Of a DNA stretch of 64,000 bases, positions 1 through 7,059 are shown piece after piece (positions within the stretch are counted from its first letter, which is position 1; each line of letters opens with the position of its first letter). The translations under genes were made by a program, and so were the position numbers. The DNA lies in assembly GCA_026413755.1 (NCBI GenBank), contig JAOAKH010000002.1, positions 1 through 64,000 on the forward strand, given 5' to 3'. Origin of the DNA: Acidilobaceae archaeon. GTDB taxonomy: Archaea; Thermoproteota; Thermoprotei_A; Sulfolobales; Acidilobaceae. The notes beneath the pieces are model-generated. The model was not told the origin of the DNA, ran no database searches, and saw only the letters and a program-made list of their open reading frames with translations.

Positions 1-34
1 GTCTCGTGGGCTCGGAGATGTGTATAAGAGACAG
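1..34 (+). other. Illumina Nextera adapter (library artefact)
   Basis: These 34 bases equal the Nextera read-2 tagmentation adapter. Positions 16-34 are the 19-bp hyperactive Tn5 mosaic end (AGATGTGTATAAGAGACAG). Genomic sequence therefore begins at 35. It is untrimmed library DNA and not a resident transposon end. Confidence 0.98.
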
Positions 35-483
35 CCTCTAGGGTGGGCGTGCCCCTCCTCAGGGGGAGGTATGGTTCAGATCCGGCGAGCGTGGCTCACG
101 ATGCGATAGAGCATGCCAGGGCGAAGGGCATCTGCGCAGTGCTCATAGACACCGCAGGCAGGATGCACGTGGACAAGGACCTAGTGGAGGAGATGAAGAA
201 GATCGTTAGGGTCTCCAGGCCGGACTTGCGCGTGCTGGTGGTGGACGCGCTGACGGGGAACGATGCCGTAGAGCAGGCCAGGGGCTTCCACAGCCACGTG
301 GGAGTGGACGCAGTAATAGTGGCGAAGGCAGACGCAGACACGAAGGGGGGCGCAGTTCTATCTGTCGCTTACGTTACTGGGAAGCCGATCCTGTTCCTTG
401 GCACAGGCCAGTCATACGAGGACCTGGAGCCCTTCTCCCCGGAGAAGTACGTTAACTCCATATTACCTTTCGAAGAGAAATGA
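35..483 (+). CDS. ftsY: Signal recognition particle receptor FtsY, 3' part
   Basis: FtsY is the SRP receptor GTPase that docks ribosome-SRP complexes at the membrane. Only the C-terminal half of the NG domain is present; the reading frame is open back to the adapter junction, so the gene is cut by the library artefact. Counting from the GTG at 43, the G3 motif DTAGR is at residues 36-40 and the G4-like AKAD at 94-97. The TKGG turn and the GTGQSYEDLEPFSPEKYV tail follow. The segment DALTGNDAVEQARGFH fits FtsY rather than SRP54, and there is no M domain before the stop. The N-terminal A domain and P-loop are missing. Confidence 0.93.
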
Positions 484-490
484 TTCTGGG

Positions 491-540
491 ATGAGGACTT
501 TGCCGAGTGCTGAGCTGTGAGGAGTGGGAGACCTAGCCGA
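491..540 (+). ncRNA. Candidate C/D-box guide sRNA
   Basis: Spacing is exactly that of archaeal C/D sRNAs: C box ATGAGGA (491-497), 12-nt guide (498-509), D' CTGA (510-513), 3-nt spacer, C' GTGAGGA (517-523), 13-nt guide, D CCGA (537-540). Both C boxes have G where the consensus RTGATGA has T. The terminal D box has C at the facing position, so the usual U-U pair of the kink-turn would become G-C. GGG before C and CC after D could form a short outer stem. The first guide is complementary to CACTCGGCAAAGT, resembling a conserved archaeal 23S rRNA segment (recalled, not searched). The element begins 8 nt after the ftsY stop. Confidence 0.5.
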
Positions 541-567
541 CCGATGATGCCCTACGCCATCGCCCGA

Positions 568-1113
568 TCAGTGAGGTGACCCGCCCTCCTGAGGTCCCAG
601 GGCCCTCCTAACGCCCCTCAGCACCTGCTCGTAGCCCTCCTCCCTGGCTACCAGCACTATCTTCTCTGGCAGCCATGGCGCCTCCAGGAGGGCCCTCGCT
701 ATAGTTTCTCCCGAGAGCTCAAGGCTGAGTCCCCCCACCCCGGCCCCCATGGCGGGGAAGGCGAGAGACCTAACTCCCTCTTCCCTAGCGACCTCAAGCG
801 CTGCCAGCGTTGCGGCCCTCACGGCCTCCACGCTGGAGCTCCCGCCGGGCCTCTCCACCGTGGGGGCATGTATTATGAGTTTCGCCTTCAACCTCCTTGC
901 CCTTGTAGCTACGGCCTTGCCTATGGGCACCGGCGCGCTCCTCATTGCCTCCCTCTCCACCTCTTCCCCCTCCACCCTCTTTATCGCCCCCGCCACCCCT
1001 CCTCCCATAATCATGAGGCTGTTTGCCGGGTTCACTATCGCGTCCACCTCTGCCTGCAGGAGATCTCCTGCCACCACGAGGAGGAGCGAGCCCCTCACGG
1101 AGAAGCTCTGCAC
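568..1113 (-). CDS. Macro-domain ADP-ribose-binding protein
   Basis: This is a stand-alone macro domain of 181 residues, close in layout to the Archaeoglobus AF1521 type that binds ADP-ribose or hydrolyses ADP-ribose derivatives. Visible motifs are GDLL with D17, VNPANS with N31, the GGGV phosphate loop at 37-40, IIHAP near 80-84 and FPAMGAGVGGLS at 119-130. The GTG start lies 2 nt from the transcription start predicted by the TATA box near 1141, so the mRNA is probably leaderless. It is transcribed away from the HIT-DHH operon, which also handles nucleotides. Whether it removes ADP-ribose from proteins or acts on free metabolites cannot be read from the sequence. Confidence 0.88.
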   Translation of the reverse strand: MQSFSVRGSLLLVVAGDLLQAEVDAIVNPANSLMIMGGGVAGAIKRVEGEEVEREAMRSAPVPIGKAVATRARRLKAKLIIHAPTVERPGGSSSVEAVRAATLAALEVAREEGVRSLAFPAMGAGVGGLSLELSGETIARALLEAPWLPEKIVLVAREEGYEQVLRGVRRALGPQEGGSPH

Positions 1114-1136
1114 TTTCTTCTCCCTATCTAAGAGCG

Positions 1137-1147
1137 CTATATAAGTT
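1137..1147. promoter_or_regulatory. TATA box shared by macro-domain and HIT genes
   Basis: CTATATAAG at 1137-1145 reads as a TATA box on both strands. About 26 bp to the left is position 1115, beside the macro-domain start; about 26 bp to the right is 1167, just before the HIT gene. No second TATA box is seen in this intergenic region. Confidence 0.6.
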
Positions 1148-1174
1148 TTTCGTGGGCAAGAGGGGCGGGGAGGA

Positions 1175-1684
1175 ATGGAAGAGCGAAAGCAGCTCTGGGC
1201 GCCCTGGAGATATGCTTACGTTTCCCGCGTGGGCAAGAAGGAGGAGGGCTGCGTGTTCTGCGAGGCACCTAGGAAGAGCGACGAGGAAGCCCTCATATTG
1301 TACAGAGGGAAGAGGGCTTACGTTATCTTGAACAAGTACCCATATAACAACGGCCACCTTATGGTAGTCCCATATAGGCACGTGGCAAGCCTTGAGGATC
1401 TAGACGAAGAAGAGATGGCGGATATAATGAGGCTCGTCAATGCCTCTCTCAAGGCGCTGAGGGAGGTATATTCTCCGGACGGCTTTAACGTGGGGGTAAA
1501 CATAGGCAAGGCCGCCGGCGCGGGGGTGGAGGGGCACGTGCACGTCCACGTAGTCCCCCGCTGGTTTGGCGACACGAACTACATGGCCGTGCTTGCGGGG
1601 GTGACCATAATACCTCAGCTCCTGAGCGACTCTTACAAGCTGCTCAGGCCTCTCTTGGCTAAACACATGGGGGATAGTAGGTGA
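1175..1684 (+). CDS. HIT-family nucleotide hydrolase or phosphorylase
   Basis: A 169-residue histidine-triad protein. The signature HVHVHVV is at 121-127, with the middle histidine acting as nucleophile in this family. The N-terminal WAPWR motif (8-12) and the CVFC pair (26-29) are typical of the zinc-binding branch that cleaves Ap4A or related dinucleotides. The ATG follows a GGGGAGG sequence by two bases. The 3' end overlaps the DHH gene by 4 nt (GTGA), so the two are probably cotranslated. Substrate specificity is inferred from family only. Confidence 0.9.
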   Translation: MEERKQLWAPWRYAYVSRVGKKEEGCVFCEAPRKSDEEALILYRGKRAYVILNKYPYNNGHLMVVPYRHVASLEDLDEEEMADIMRLVNASLKALREVYSPDGFNVGVNIGKAAGAGVEGHVHVHVVPRWFGDTNYMAVLAGVTIIPQLLSDSYKLLRPLLAKHMGDSR

Positions 1685-2643
1685 GGCACGTATACGTGGT
1701 GACCCACACAGATCTGGATGGAGTGGGAGCTGCAGCGGCCATGCTGAGAGTTCTGGGGAGGAAGAGGAACGATGGAGCCACTGTGATTTACTCTGAACCC
1801 TACGAGCTTCACGAGGTCCTGAGCTCCCTGGCAGAGCATGTGGAGAAGGGAGACCTCGTTGCAGTAACAGATCTAGGCCTGAACGAGGAGGTAAAGGAGG
1901 AGAGCGTGGAGGCGGTGAGGGAGCTAACGACGAGTGCTACGGTGGAGTTCTACGATCACCACGTTTGGGGAGAGAGGGACATTAGGGACCTCGTGAGGGC
2001 AGGCGCGACGCTGTACATAGACAGGAGCACATGCGCTACGGGAGTCGTGGTTAACTATGCCGCGAGGAGCAGGGGAATGGAGCCCGACGACTTCCTGAGG
2101 GAGCTGGAGAGGGCCGTCTGCTCTGCAGACCTCTGGAGGTGGGACCACCCCCTCTCGCCAAAGCTGTACAGGGCGGTGGGGGCAAGGGAGGAGAGGGACG
2201 AGTGGAGGAACAGAGTGCTGGACAAGTTCGTGGAAGGAAGGCTGTGGGACGAGGAGCTGGAGAGGAGGGTGGAGAGCTACGTTGACGAGGAGCTCAGGAA
2301 GGTCAAGAAGGCCTTGGAGACTGTGTACGTGGCTGAGAAAGGGGGCGTGAGGGTGGCCTTTGCGCTAAAGGAGGAGGGGCCGCCGGCTAACGGCATAATA
2401 GCGGCGGTGCTCATGGCGCGATATAATGCTCACCTAGCCGGCATAATAAGGCCTAACGGAGGCCTCTCGCTCAGGAGCAGGAAGGTGGACGTTCAGAGGA
2501 TAGCCGTGAAGCTGGGAGGAGGAGGCCACGTTAGGGCAGCGGGAGCTAGGCTGAAGGTGCCTACCCTTGTCTCGCTTGTTGCCCACCTCTACCCGAAGGT
2601 CCTCTCCTGGTACGGAGCTAGGAGGGTCCTCCAGCTACTATAA
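1681..2643 (+). CDS. DHH/DHHA1 phosphoesterase
   Basis: A 320-residue DHH-superfamily phosphoesterase, a Mn-dependent class that includes nano-RNases, pAp phosphatases and cyclic-dinucleotide hydrolases. The first metal motif DLDG is at 11-14, DHH at 92-94 and CSAD at 147-150. The DHHA1 motif GGGGHVRAAG is at 279-288. Translation starts at a GTG overlapping the HIT stop. Coupling to a HIT enzyme suggests a shared role in clearing small nucleotides, which is inference. No RecJ-type OB domain follows, so it is not a full RecJ. Confidence 0.9.
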   Translation: MRHVYVVTHTDLDGVGAAAAMLRVLGRKRNDGATVIYSEPYELHEVLSSLAEHVEKGDLVAVTDLGLNEEVKEESVEAVRELTTSATVEFYDHHVWGERDIRDLVRAGATLYIDRSTCATGVVVNYAARSRGMEPDDFLRELERAVCSADLWRWDHPLSPKLYRAVGAREERDEWRNRVLDKFVEGRLWDEELERRVESYVDEELRKVKKALETVYVAEKGGVRVAFALKEEGPPANGIIAAVLMARYNAHLAGIIRPNGGLSLRSRKVDVQRIAVKLGGGGHVRAAGARLKVPTLVSLVAHLYPKVLSWYGARRVLQLL

Positions 2644-2705
2644 GCGCTTAATAAAAAGGTATGAGAAGGTATTACTGATGGCGGCATAAAACTTTTTCCC
2701 CCCGA

Positions 2706-3620
2706 ATGGGATCTCACGCTGGAAGAGAAGTGGGCGAGGCCGTTCTTGCAAATAAGCTAGGCAAATTATATCAAAACGGCGTTTGGGGCTGCAGGGAGGT
2801 TAGTTTTCTTACCCTAACGGGCGAGACGGTCGTCCTCCTCGGCCCTAACGGCTCAGGCAAGTCTACCACAATTCACATGCTCACTACTCTCATAAAGCCC
2901 ACAAAGGGAGAAGGGAAGGTGCTGGGCTATGACATAGTAAAGGACTATGAGAAGGTGAGGAAGAACATAGCCCTCATGCCTCAGGAGGGCAGGCCGGATC
3001 CTAACTGGACGCCTTATGAGGCAGTGAAGTGGTACCTCGTGGCAAGGGGCCTTTCCCTCTCCTCCGCTTCAGCCGAGGCCAAGATGTGGCTGGAGGAGCT
3101 TGACCTCTGGGAGGTGAGGAACCGCACGGGCTGGGAGATCAGCGGGGGCCAGAGGAGGAGGACCCTCGTGGCTATGGTGCTCGCAAGCGACGCCCCTGTG
3201 ATCTTCCTCGACGAGCCTACCGATGGCATGGACGTGGAGGGGAAATACAAGGTGTGGGACGCGCTGAGGAAGGCCACGAAGAGGGGGAGGAGCATAGTGT
3301 ACACTACCCACAACATGAGGGAGGCAGAGCAAGTGGCCAGCAAGGTAGTGATCATATCCGAAGGGAAGAGCGTGGTTTCGGGGCCTCCCCATGAGCTCGT
3401 GAGGGGCCTCCCCTTTAGGTACAGGGTAAGGGCCAGCAGGAAGCCCGCTAACGCAGAGTTCTCCGTGAGGGTGGGCGAGACGGTAATAGCATACTTTGAG
3501 TCGTTCTCCGAGGCCCTCTCGGCGCTTGAGGAGGGGAGCGCGAGCGTGGAAGAGGTGTCCTTGGAGGACGTGTACCTCTACTATGTGAAGGGGAGGGGAA
3601 GTGTTTCGATTTCTCCTTAG
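2706..3620 (+). CDS. ABC transporter ATP-binding protein
   Basis: This is the ATPase half of an ABC-2 type exporter. Walker A GPNGSGKST is at 46-54, the Q-loop Gln at 93, the signature ISGGQR at 145-150, Walker B VIFLDEPT at 165-172 and the switch His at 202. The ATG at 2706 gives eight poorly conserved leading residues; a GTG at 2730 is an alternative. A TATA-like ATAAAAC sits near 2685. The 3' end overlaps the permease gene by 20 nt. About 80 residues follow the H-loop, as in drug or lipid exporter ATPases. The cargo is unknown. Confidence 0.92.
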   Translation: MGSHAGREVGEAVLANKLGKLYQNGVWGCREVSFLTLTGETVVLLGPNGSGKSTTIHMLTTLIKPTKGEGKVLGYDIVKDYEKVRKNIALMPQEGRPDPNWTPYEAVKWYLVARGLSLSSASAEAKMWLEELDLWEVRNRTGWEISGGQRRRTLVAMVLASDAPVIFLDEPTDGMDVEGKYKVWDALRKATKRGRSIVYTTHNMREAEQVASKVVIISEGKSVVSGPPHELVRGLPFRYRVRASRKPANAEFSVRVGETVIAYFESFSEALSALEEGSASVEEVSLEDVYLYYVKGRGSVSISP

Positions 3621-4326
3621 CTCTATAGGCATAGCCCGCCTTCTCTCTGCATACCTCCTCCGCCAGCCCGGCTGGCTAGTTCAAGACTTCATGTTCGCCT
3701 TTGCCCTCCTCGTCATACTCTACTCATGGGGAGGCAGGGAGGGGATATCGTATGCTATAACCGGCTATATAGCTGCCAGCGCCTTCTCCTTCGGCATAAA
3801 CGGCGTGGGGACGATAATAGGGTGGAACAGGGTCATGAGGACCCTGGAGCTCTACATAGCGTCGCCTATAACGCCGCGCGCGTTCCTCATAGGAGCTATA
3901 CTGGGAGAGATACCCTATTTCATTGTGATAGCCATACTTTATCTCATCGTAGGGGGCGTGCTGGGGCAGCTCTCAATAGTCCTCTACGCTCTCCTCGTGG
4001 CCCTCCTCATCTCTCCCCTCAGCATACTTTTGGGCCTCGCTGCGGCCTTCTACGTGAAGAAGCCGGCGAACCTGAGTGCCATAACTAACCCCCTAACCTT
4101 CATAGGCACTATGCTCCCTCCAGTATTCTATCCCGTCGCCGTCCTCCCCGACTTCCTCAGGCTCCCCGCCCTCCTGATCCCCACTGCTGCCGCCGCGGAG
4201 CTGGCGAGGACCCTCGCCGGCCTGAGCAGGTCTTTTGACCCTCTCCCCCTATTCCTGATCATATTCGCTTGGACGCTCCTCGCAGTGCTCTTTGCGAACA
4301 GGGTTGTAAAGTGGTCCCTAGACTAG
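3601..4326 (+). CDS. ABC-2 type membrane permease
   Basis: A 241-residue membrane protein with about six hydrophobic segments (roughly 25-45, 50-72, 98-120, 122-150, 160-182 and 215-235). This is the usual layout of the permease partner of an ABC-2 exporter. Its GTG start lies inside the ATPase gene, indicating a single operon. The last 9 nt overlap the convergent ThrRS editing-subunit gene. No periplasmic binding protein is present, consistent with export. Confidence 0.87.
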   Translation: MFRFLLSSIGIARLLSAYLLRQPGWLVQDFMFAFALLVILYSWGGREGISYAITGYIAASAFSFGINGVGTIIGWNRVMRTLELYIASPITPRAFLIGAILGEIPYFIVIAILYLIVGGVLGQLSIVLYALLVALLISPLSILLGLAAAFYVKKPANLSAITNPLTFIGTMLPPVFYPVAVLPDFLRLPALLIPTAAAAELARTLAGLSRSFDPLPLFLIIFAWTLLAVLFANRVVKWSLD

Positions 4327-5607
4327 GAGGGAGCCCCTGAGCCTTTTTGCCTCCTCCAAGAACTCCTCCACTTTCAGTACCTCCTGCTTTCCGGGCTCGC
4401 TCCTCCTCCTCACCGACACGGTATTCGTCTCCACCTCCCTATCGCCCACAGTCCCTACGAGGGGCACCCAAAGCCTCCCCGTTTCTCTGATCCTGCTGCC
4501 CAAGCCCCCTGAGGAGAAGATCTTGACCCTCACTCCCAGCTCCCTGAGGGACCTCCTTATACCTTCCACGAAGGCTAAGTGCTTCTCTGACACGGGGAGG
4601 AGGGCTACCTGTATGGGCATTATCTGCGGCGGAAGGGAGGGGGTTACGCCCTTCTCCGCCTCCCTTAGCGCCCTGTCTATCATAGATAGGAGTATGCTTC
4701 TCACAGGGCCCACGCACCTCTTTTTCCCTATCTCCACCGCTATCGGCGCTCCCCCCCTTCGAGACCTGTAGACCAGGGCTCTTCCGTCTCCTGCCCCTGT
4801 GCTAACAGCTACCTCTTTCGCGTCCTCCAGGAGGCCGGGGCTTAGGGGGCTGAGGAGCTGGGAGGGCTCCGCTTGGGTAACTATTAACGAGTCGCCCGCC
4901 GCTCCCCAGCCGTTTATTCCCTCCTCTGCCTTTGCGCAGGCCTCGAGTAGGCCTGCAGCTCCCCAGATGCCATACAGGGCCTTCGGAGCCTCTATGCTCC
5001 TCGATCCCTTCGCGCCGGTTGCCATAGCTAGCATGTTCTCGAGCTCTAGCATCATGATCCTCTCCCCCTCTGCTCCCAGCCTCGAGGCTACGTCCTTTAC
5101 CTCTGCGTCCCACGGATCCTTCACGAGCAGCCAGTCCTCCACCAGCCCCTTAGCTATGGCCTCCTCCAGCGGCAGGCCTTGGAAGATGACCAAGCCCTCT
5201 CTCCCGAACTGGCGAGAGAGCTCGGAGAGGGGGTGACCAAGGCAGGAGAGCTCGAAGGCCTTGTACCAGCCAAAGGGGGCCCTGTAAACGCTCCCCCTCC
5301 ACGAGGCCCTCGCTGCCTCCTCCATCGCAGTTAGCACTCTGTGGGCCTCTTTCGGCTTTGCCAGCTCGCTGGAGAGGTGAGCATACGGGTATATGACTAT
5401 TTCCCGCGCCCCCAGCCTCTCTGCATGACTTACCATGTCGCCCACTGCCCTCCTCGCGACCCCCAAGTCGTCGCCCTCCTCCACGCTCACGAAGGCAACG
5501 AGGCAGTTCTCGTGATCCCCGCTTGCAGGGGGATCGGGAGGGCTCTCTATTGCCTCTTTAACAGTCCTGTAGGAGAACCTAGATGCATGGACGTACAGGA
5601 GCCTCAA
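4318..5607 (-). CDS. thrS-ed: Threonyl-tRNA synthetase editing subunit (ThrRS-edit)
   Basis: In many crenarchaea ThrRS is split: one protein aminoacylates, another hydrolyses Ser-tRNA(Thr). This 429-residue protein matches the second. Residues 1-145 are the archaeal D-aminoacyl-deacylase-like editing domain, with VAFVSVEEGDD near 37-47, IYPYAHLSS at 72-80 (H77) and APFGWYKAFELSCLGHPLSE near 110-129 (K116). The middle section is a degenerate remnant without recognisable class II motifs, and about 320-420 is an anticodon-binding domain. The start is TTG, about 9 nt from a predicted transcription start. No catalytic ThrRS is in the window. Confidence 0.88.
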   Translation of the reverse strand: MRLLYVHASRFSYRTVKEAIESPPDPPASGDHENCLVAFVSVEEGDDLGVARRAVGDMVSHAERLGAREIVIYPYAHLSSELAKPKEAHRVLTAMEEAARASWRGSVYRAPFGWYKAFELSCLGHPLSELSRQFGREGLVIFQGLPLEEAIAKGLVEDWLLVKDPWDAEVKDVASRLGAEGERIMMLELENMLAMATGAKGSRSIEAPKALYGIWGAAGLLEACAKAEEGINGWGAAGDSLIVTQAEPSQLLSPLSPGLLEDAKEVAVSTGAGDGRALVYRSRRGGAPIAVEIGKKRCVGPVRSILLSMIDRALREAEKGVTPSLPPQIMPIQVALLPVSEKHLAFVEGIRRSLRELGVRVKIFSSGGLGSRIRETGRLWVPLVGTVGDREVETNTVSVRRRSEPGKQEVLKVEEFLEEAKRLRGSLLV

Positions 5608-5635
5608 GCCTCATCCCCGAGCCCTTCATAGCACA

Positions 5636-5647
5636 GCTATTTATATC
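5636..5647. promoter_or_regulatory. TATA box shared by thrS-ed and gcvPA
   Basis: TATTTATAT (5638-5646) reads as ATATAAATA on the other strand. Predicted starts 26 bp either side are about 5616, beside the TTG of thrS-ed, and about 5668, ahead of the gcvPA ATG at 5682. Confidence 0.55.
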
Positions 5648-5681
5648 TATCTCTCACTCACAGCTCTTACGGGACATTCCG

Positions 5682-7058
5682 ATGGCTCACCCCTGGGTGC
5701 CAAACAGTGCGGAGGAAGTGAAGAGGGAGATGATGAAGGCCCTCGGCATAGAGAGCATAGAGGAGCTATACTCCGACATCCCGTCCTCCGTTAAGATGAG
5801 CCCAGAGGAGTGGGACTCGCTCCCGGTAGGCTTCGGGAGGACGCTAAGCGAGCAGGAGATCAGGAGGCACATGGACGATCTCTTCGCCAAGGTGGAGGAG
5901 CTCAGGACTCCTCCCTTCATGGGAGGGGGCGTGTTACCTAGATACGTCCCGGAGGCCGTGAGGGCTATCGTGACGAGGAGCGAGTTCCTTACGGCCTACA
6001 CGCCCTACCAGGCAGAGATAAGTCAGGGACTCCTCCAGGCACTCTTCGAGTACCAGAGCCTCATGGCCGAGCTGCTAGAAATGGAGGTAGTCAACAGCTC
6101 CATGTATGACGGCAGCAGCGCGCTTGCAGAGGCCTTCCTCATGGCCATGAGGGTGACCGGCAGGAAGAAGTTCCTTGTGCCGGAGACCATGAACCCGCGG
6201 CACAGGAAGGTAGTGGAGACCTACCTCTCTGCCCACGGCTCTGTAATGGAGGAGGTGAGGGTAGACAGGGAGAGCGGCTACCTCGATCTCGAGGACCTGG
6301 GCAAGAAGCTGGAGGGGGCCGCGGCAGTCTACCTAGAGTACCCCCACTACACAGGCGTGGTGGATGTGAACGCTGCTGCAGTGGGCGAAATGGCCCACAG
6401 GGCAAAGGCGCTCTACGTCGTGGGGGTAGAGCCGGTCAGCATGTCTATCCTGAAGCCTCCGGGGGCACTCGGGGCAGACATAGCGGTAGGGGAGGGGCAG
6501 CCGCTGGGCCTGCCTCTCAGCTACGGAGGGCCGTACTTAGGGATATTTGCAATTAGGTGGGACAGAGAGCTCGTGAGGCAGATGCCCGGTAGGATAGTAG
6601 GCCTCACGACGTCGCGCGATGGAGACGAGGCCTTCACGCTGGTACTCCAGACAAGGGAGCAGCACATAAGGAGGGCTAGGGCTACAAGCAACATCACGAC
6701 CAACGAGGCTTTGATGGCTATAGCTGCTGCAGCATACATGAGCCTCCTTGGGAAGGAGGGGCTGGCGGAGCTCGCGAGGCACTGCTGGTACAAATCGCAC
6801 TACGCTGCAAAGAGGCTCTCTGAGGTAATCGAGGCGCCCCTCCTGAAGGGGGACTTCGTTTACGAGTTCGTGGCGAGGCTGCCAAAGACGGCTAGGGAGG
6901 TCAGGAGGGAGCTGCTGCGCAAGAAGGGCATCCTCGTCGGCATACCGCTGGAGGGCCACGCTTGGTTCGGCGAGAGGGACCTCCTGATAGCGGTCACGGA
7001 GGTGCACAGCAAGGAGGACATAGACCTCCTTGTGAGCTCTGTGAAGGAGGTGTTGTAA
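5682..7058 (+). CDS. gcvPA: Glycine dehydrogenase (decarboxylating) subunit 1
   Basis: The N-terminal half of the two-subunit P-protein of the glycine cleavage system, 458 residues. It forms a heterotetramer with GcvPB and decarboxylates glycine. Family features are the N-terminal HPWVPNS, an FLTAYTPYQAEISQG segment near 105-120, NSSMYDGSSALAEA near 138-151 and LPLSYGGPYLG near 275. The ATG at 5682 is chosen over an upstream ATG because the extra N-terminal residues are not family-like and lie ahead of the predicted transcription start. The H-, T- and L-proteins are not in this window. Confidence 0.95.
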   Translation: MAHPWVPNSAEEVKREMMKALGIESIEELYSDIPSSVKMSPEEWDSLPVGFGRTLSEQEIRRHMDDLFAKVEELRTPPFMGGGVLPRYVPEAVRAIVTRSEFLTAYTPYQAEISQGLLQALFEYQSLMAELLEMEVVNSSMYDGSSALAEAFLMAMRVTGRKKFLVPETMNPRHRKVVETYLSAHGSVMEEVRVDRESGYLDLEDLGKKLEGAAAVYLEYPHYTGVVDVNAAAVGEMAHRAKALYVVGVEPVSMSILKPPGALGADIAVGEGQPLGLPLSYGGPYLGIFAIRWDRELVRQMPGRIVGLTTSRDGDEAFTLVLQTREQHIRRARATSNITTNEALMAIAAAAYMSLLGKEGLAELARHCWYKSHYAAKRLSEVIEAPLLKGDFVYEFVARLPKTAREVRRELLRKKGILVGIPLEGHAWFGERDLLIAVTEVHSKEDIDLLVSSVKEVL

Positions 7059-7059
7059 C

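Noticed and set aside
16-34. Tn5 mosaic end suggesting an insertion sequence
   Set aside because: It is preceded by the Nextera primer sequence and no transposase or second end is present; it is library DNA.
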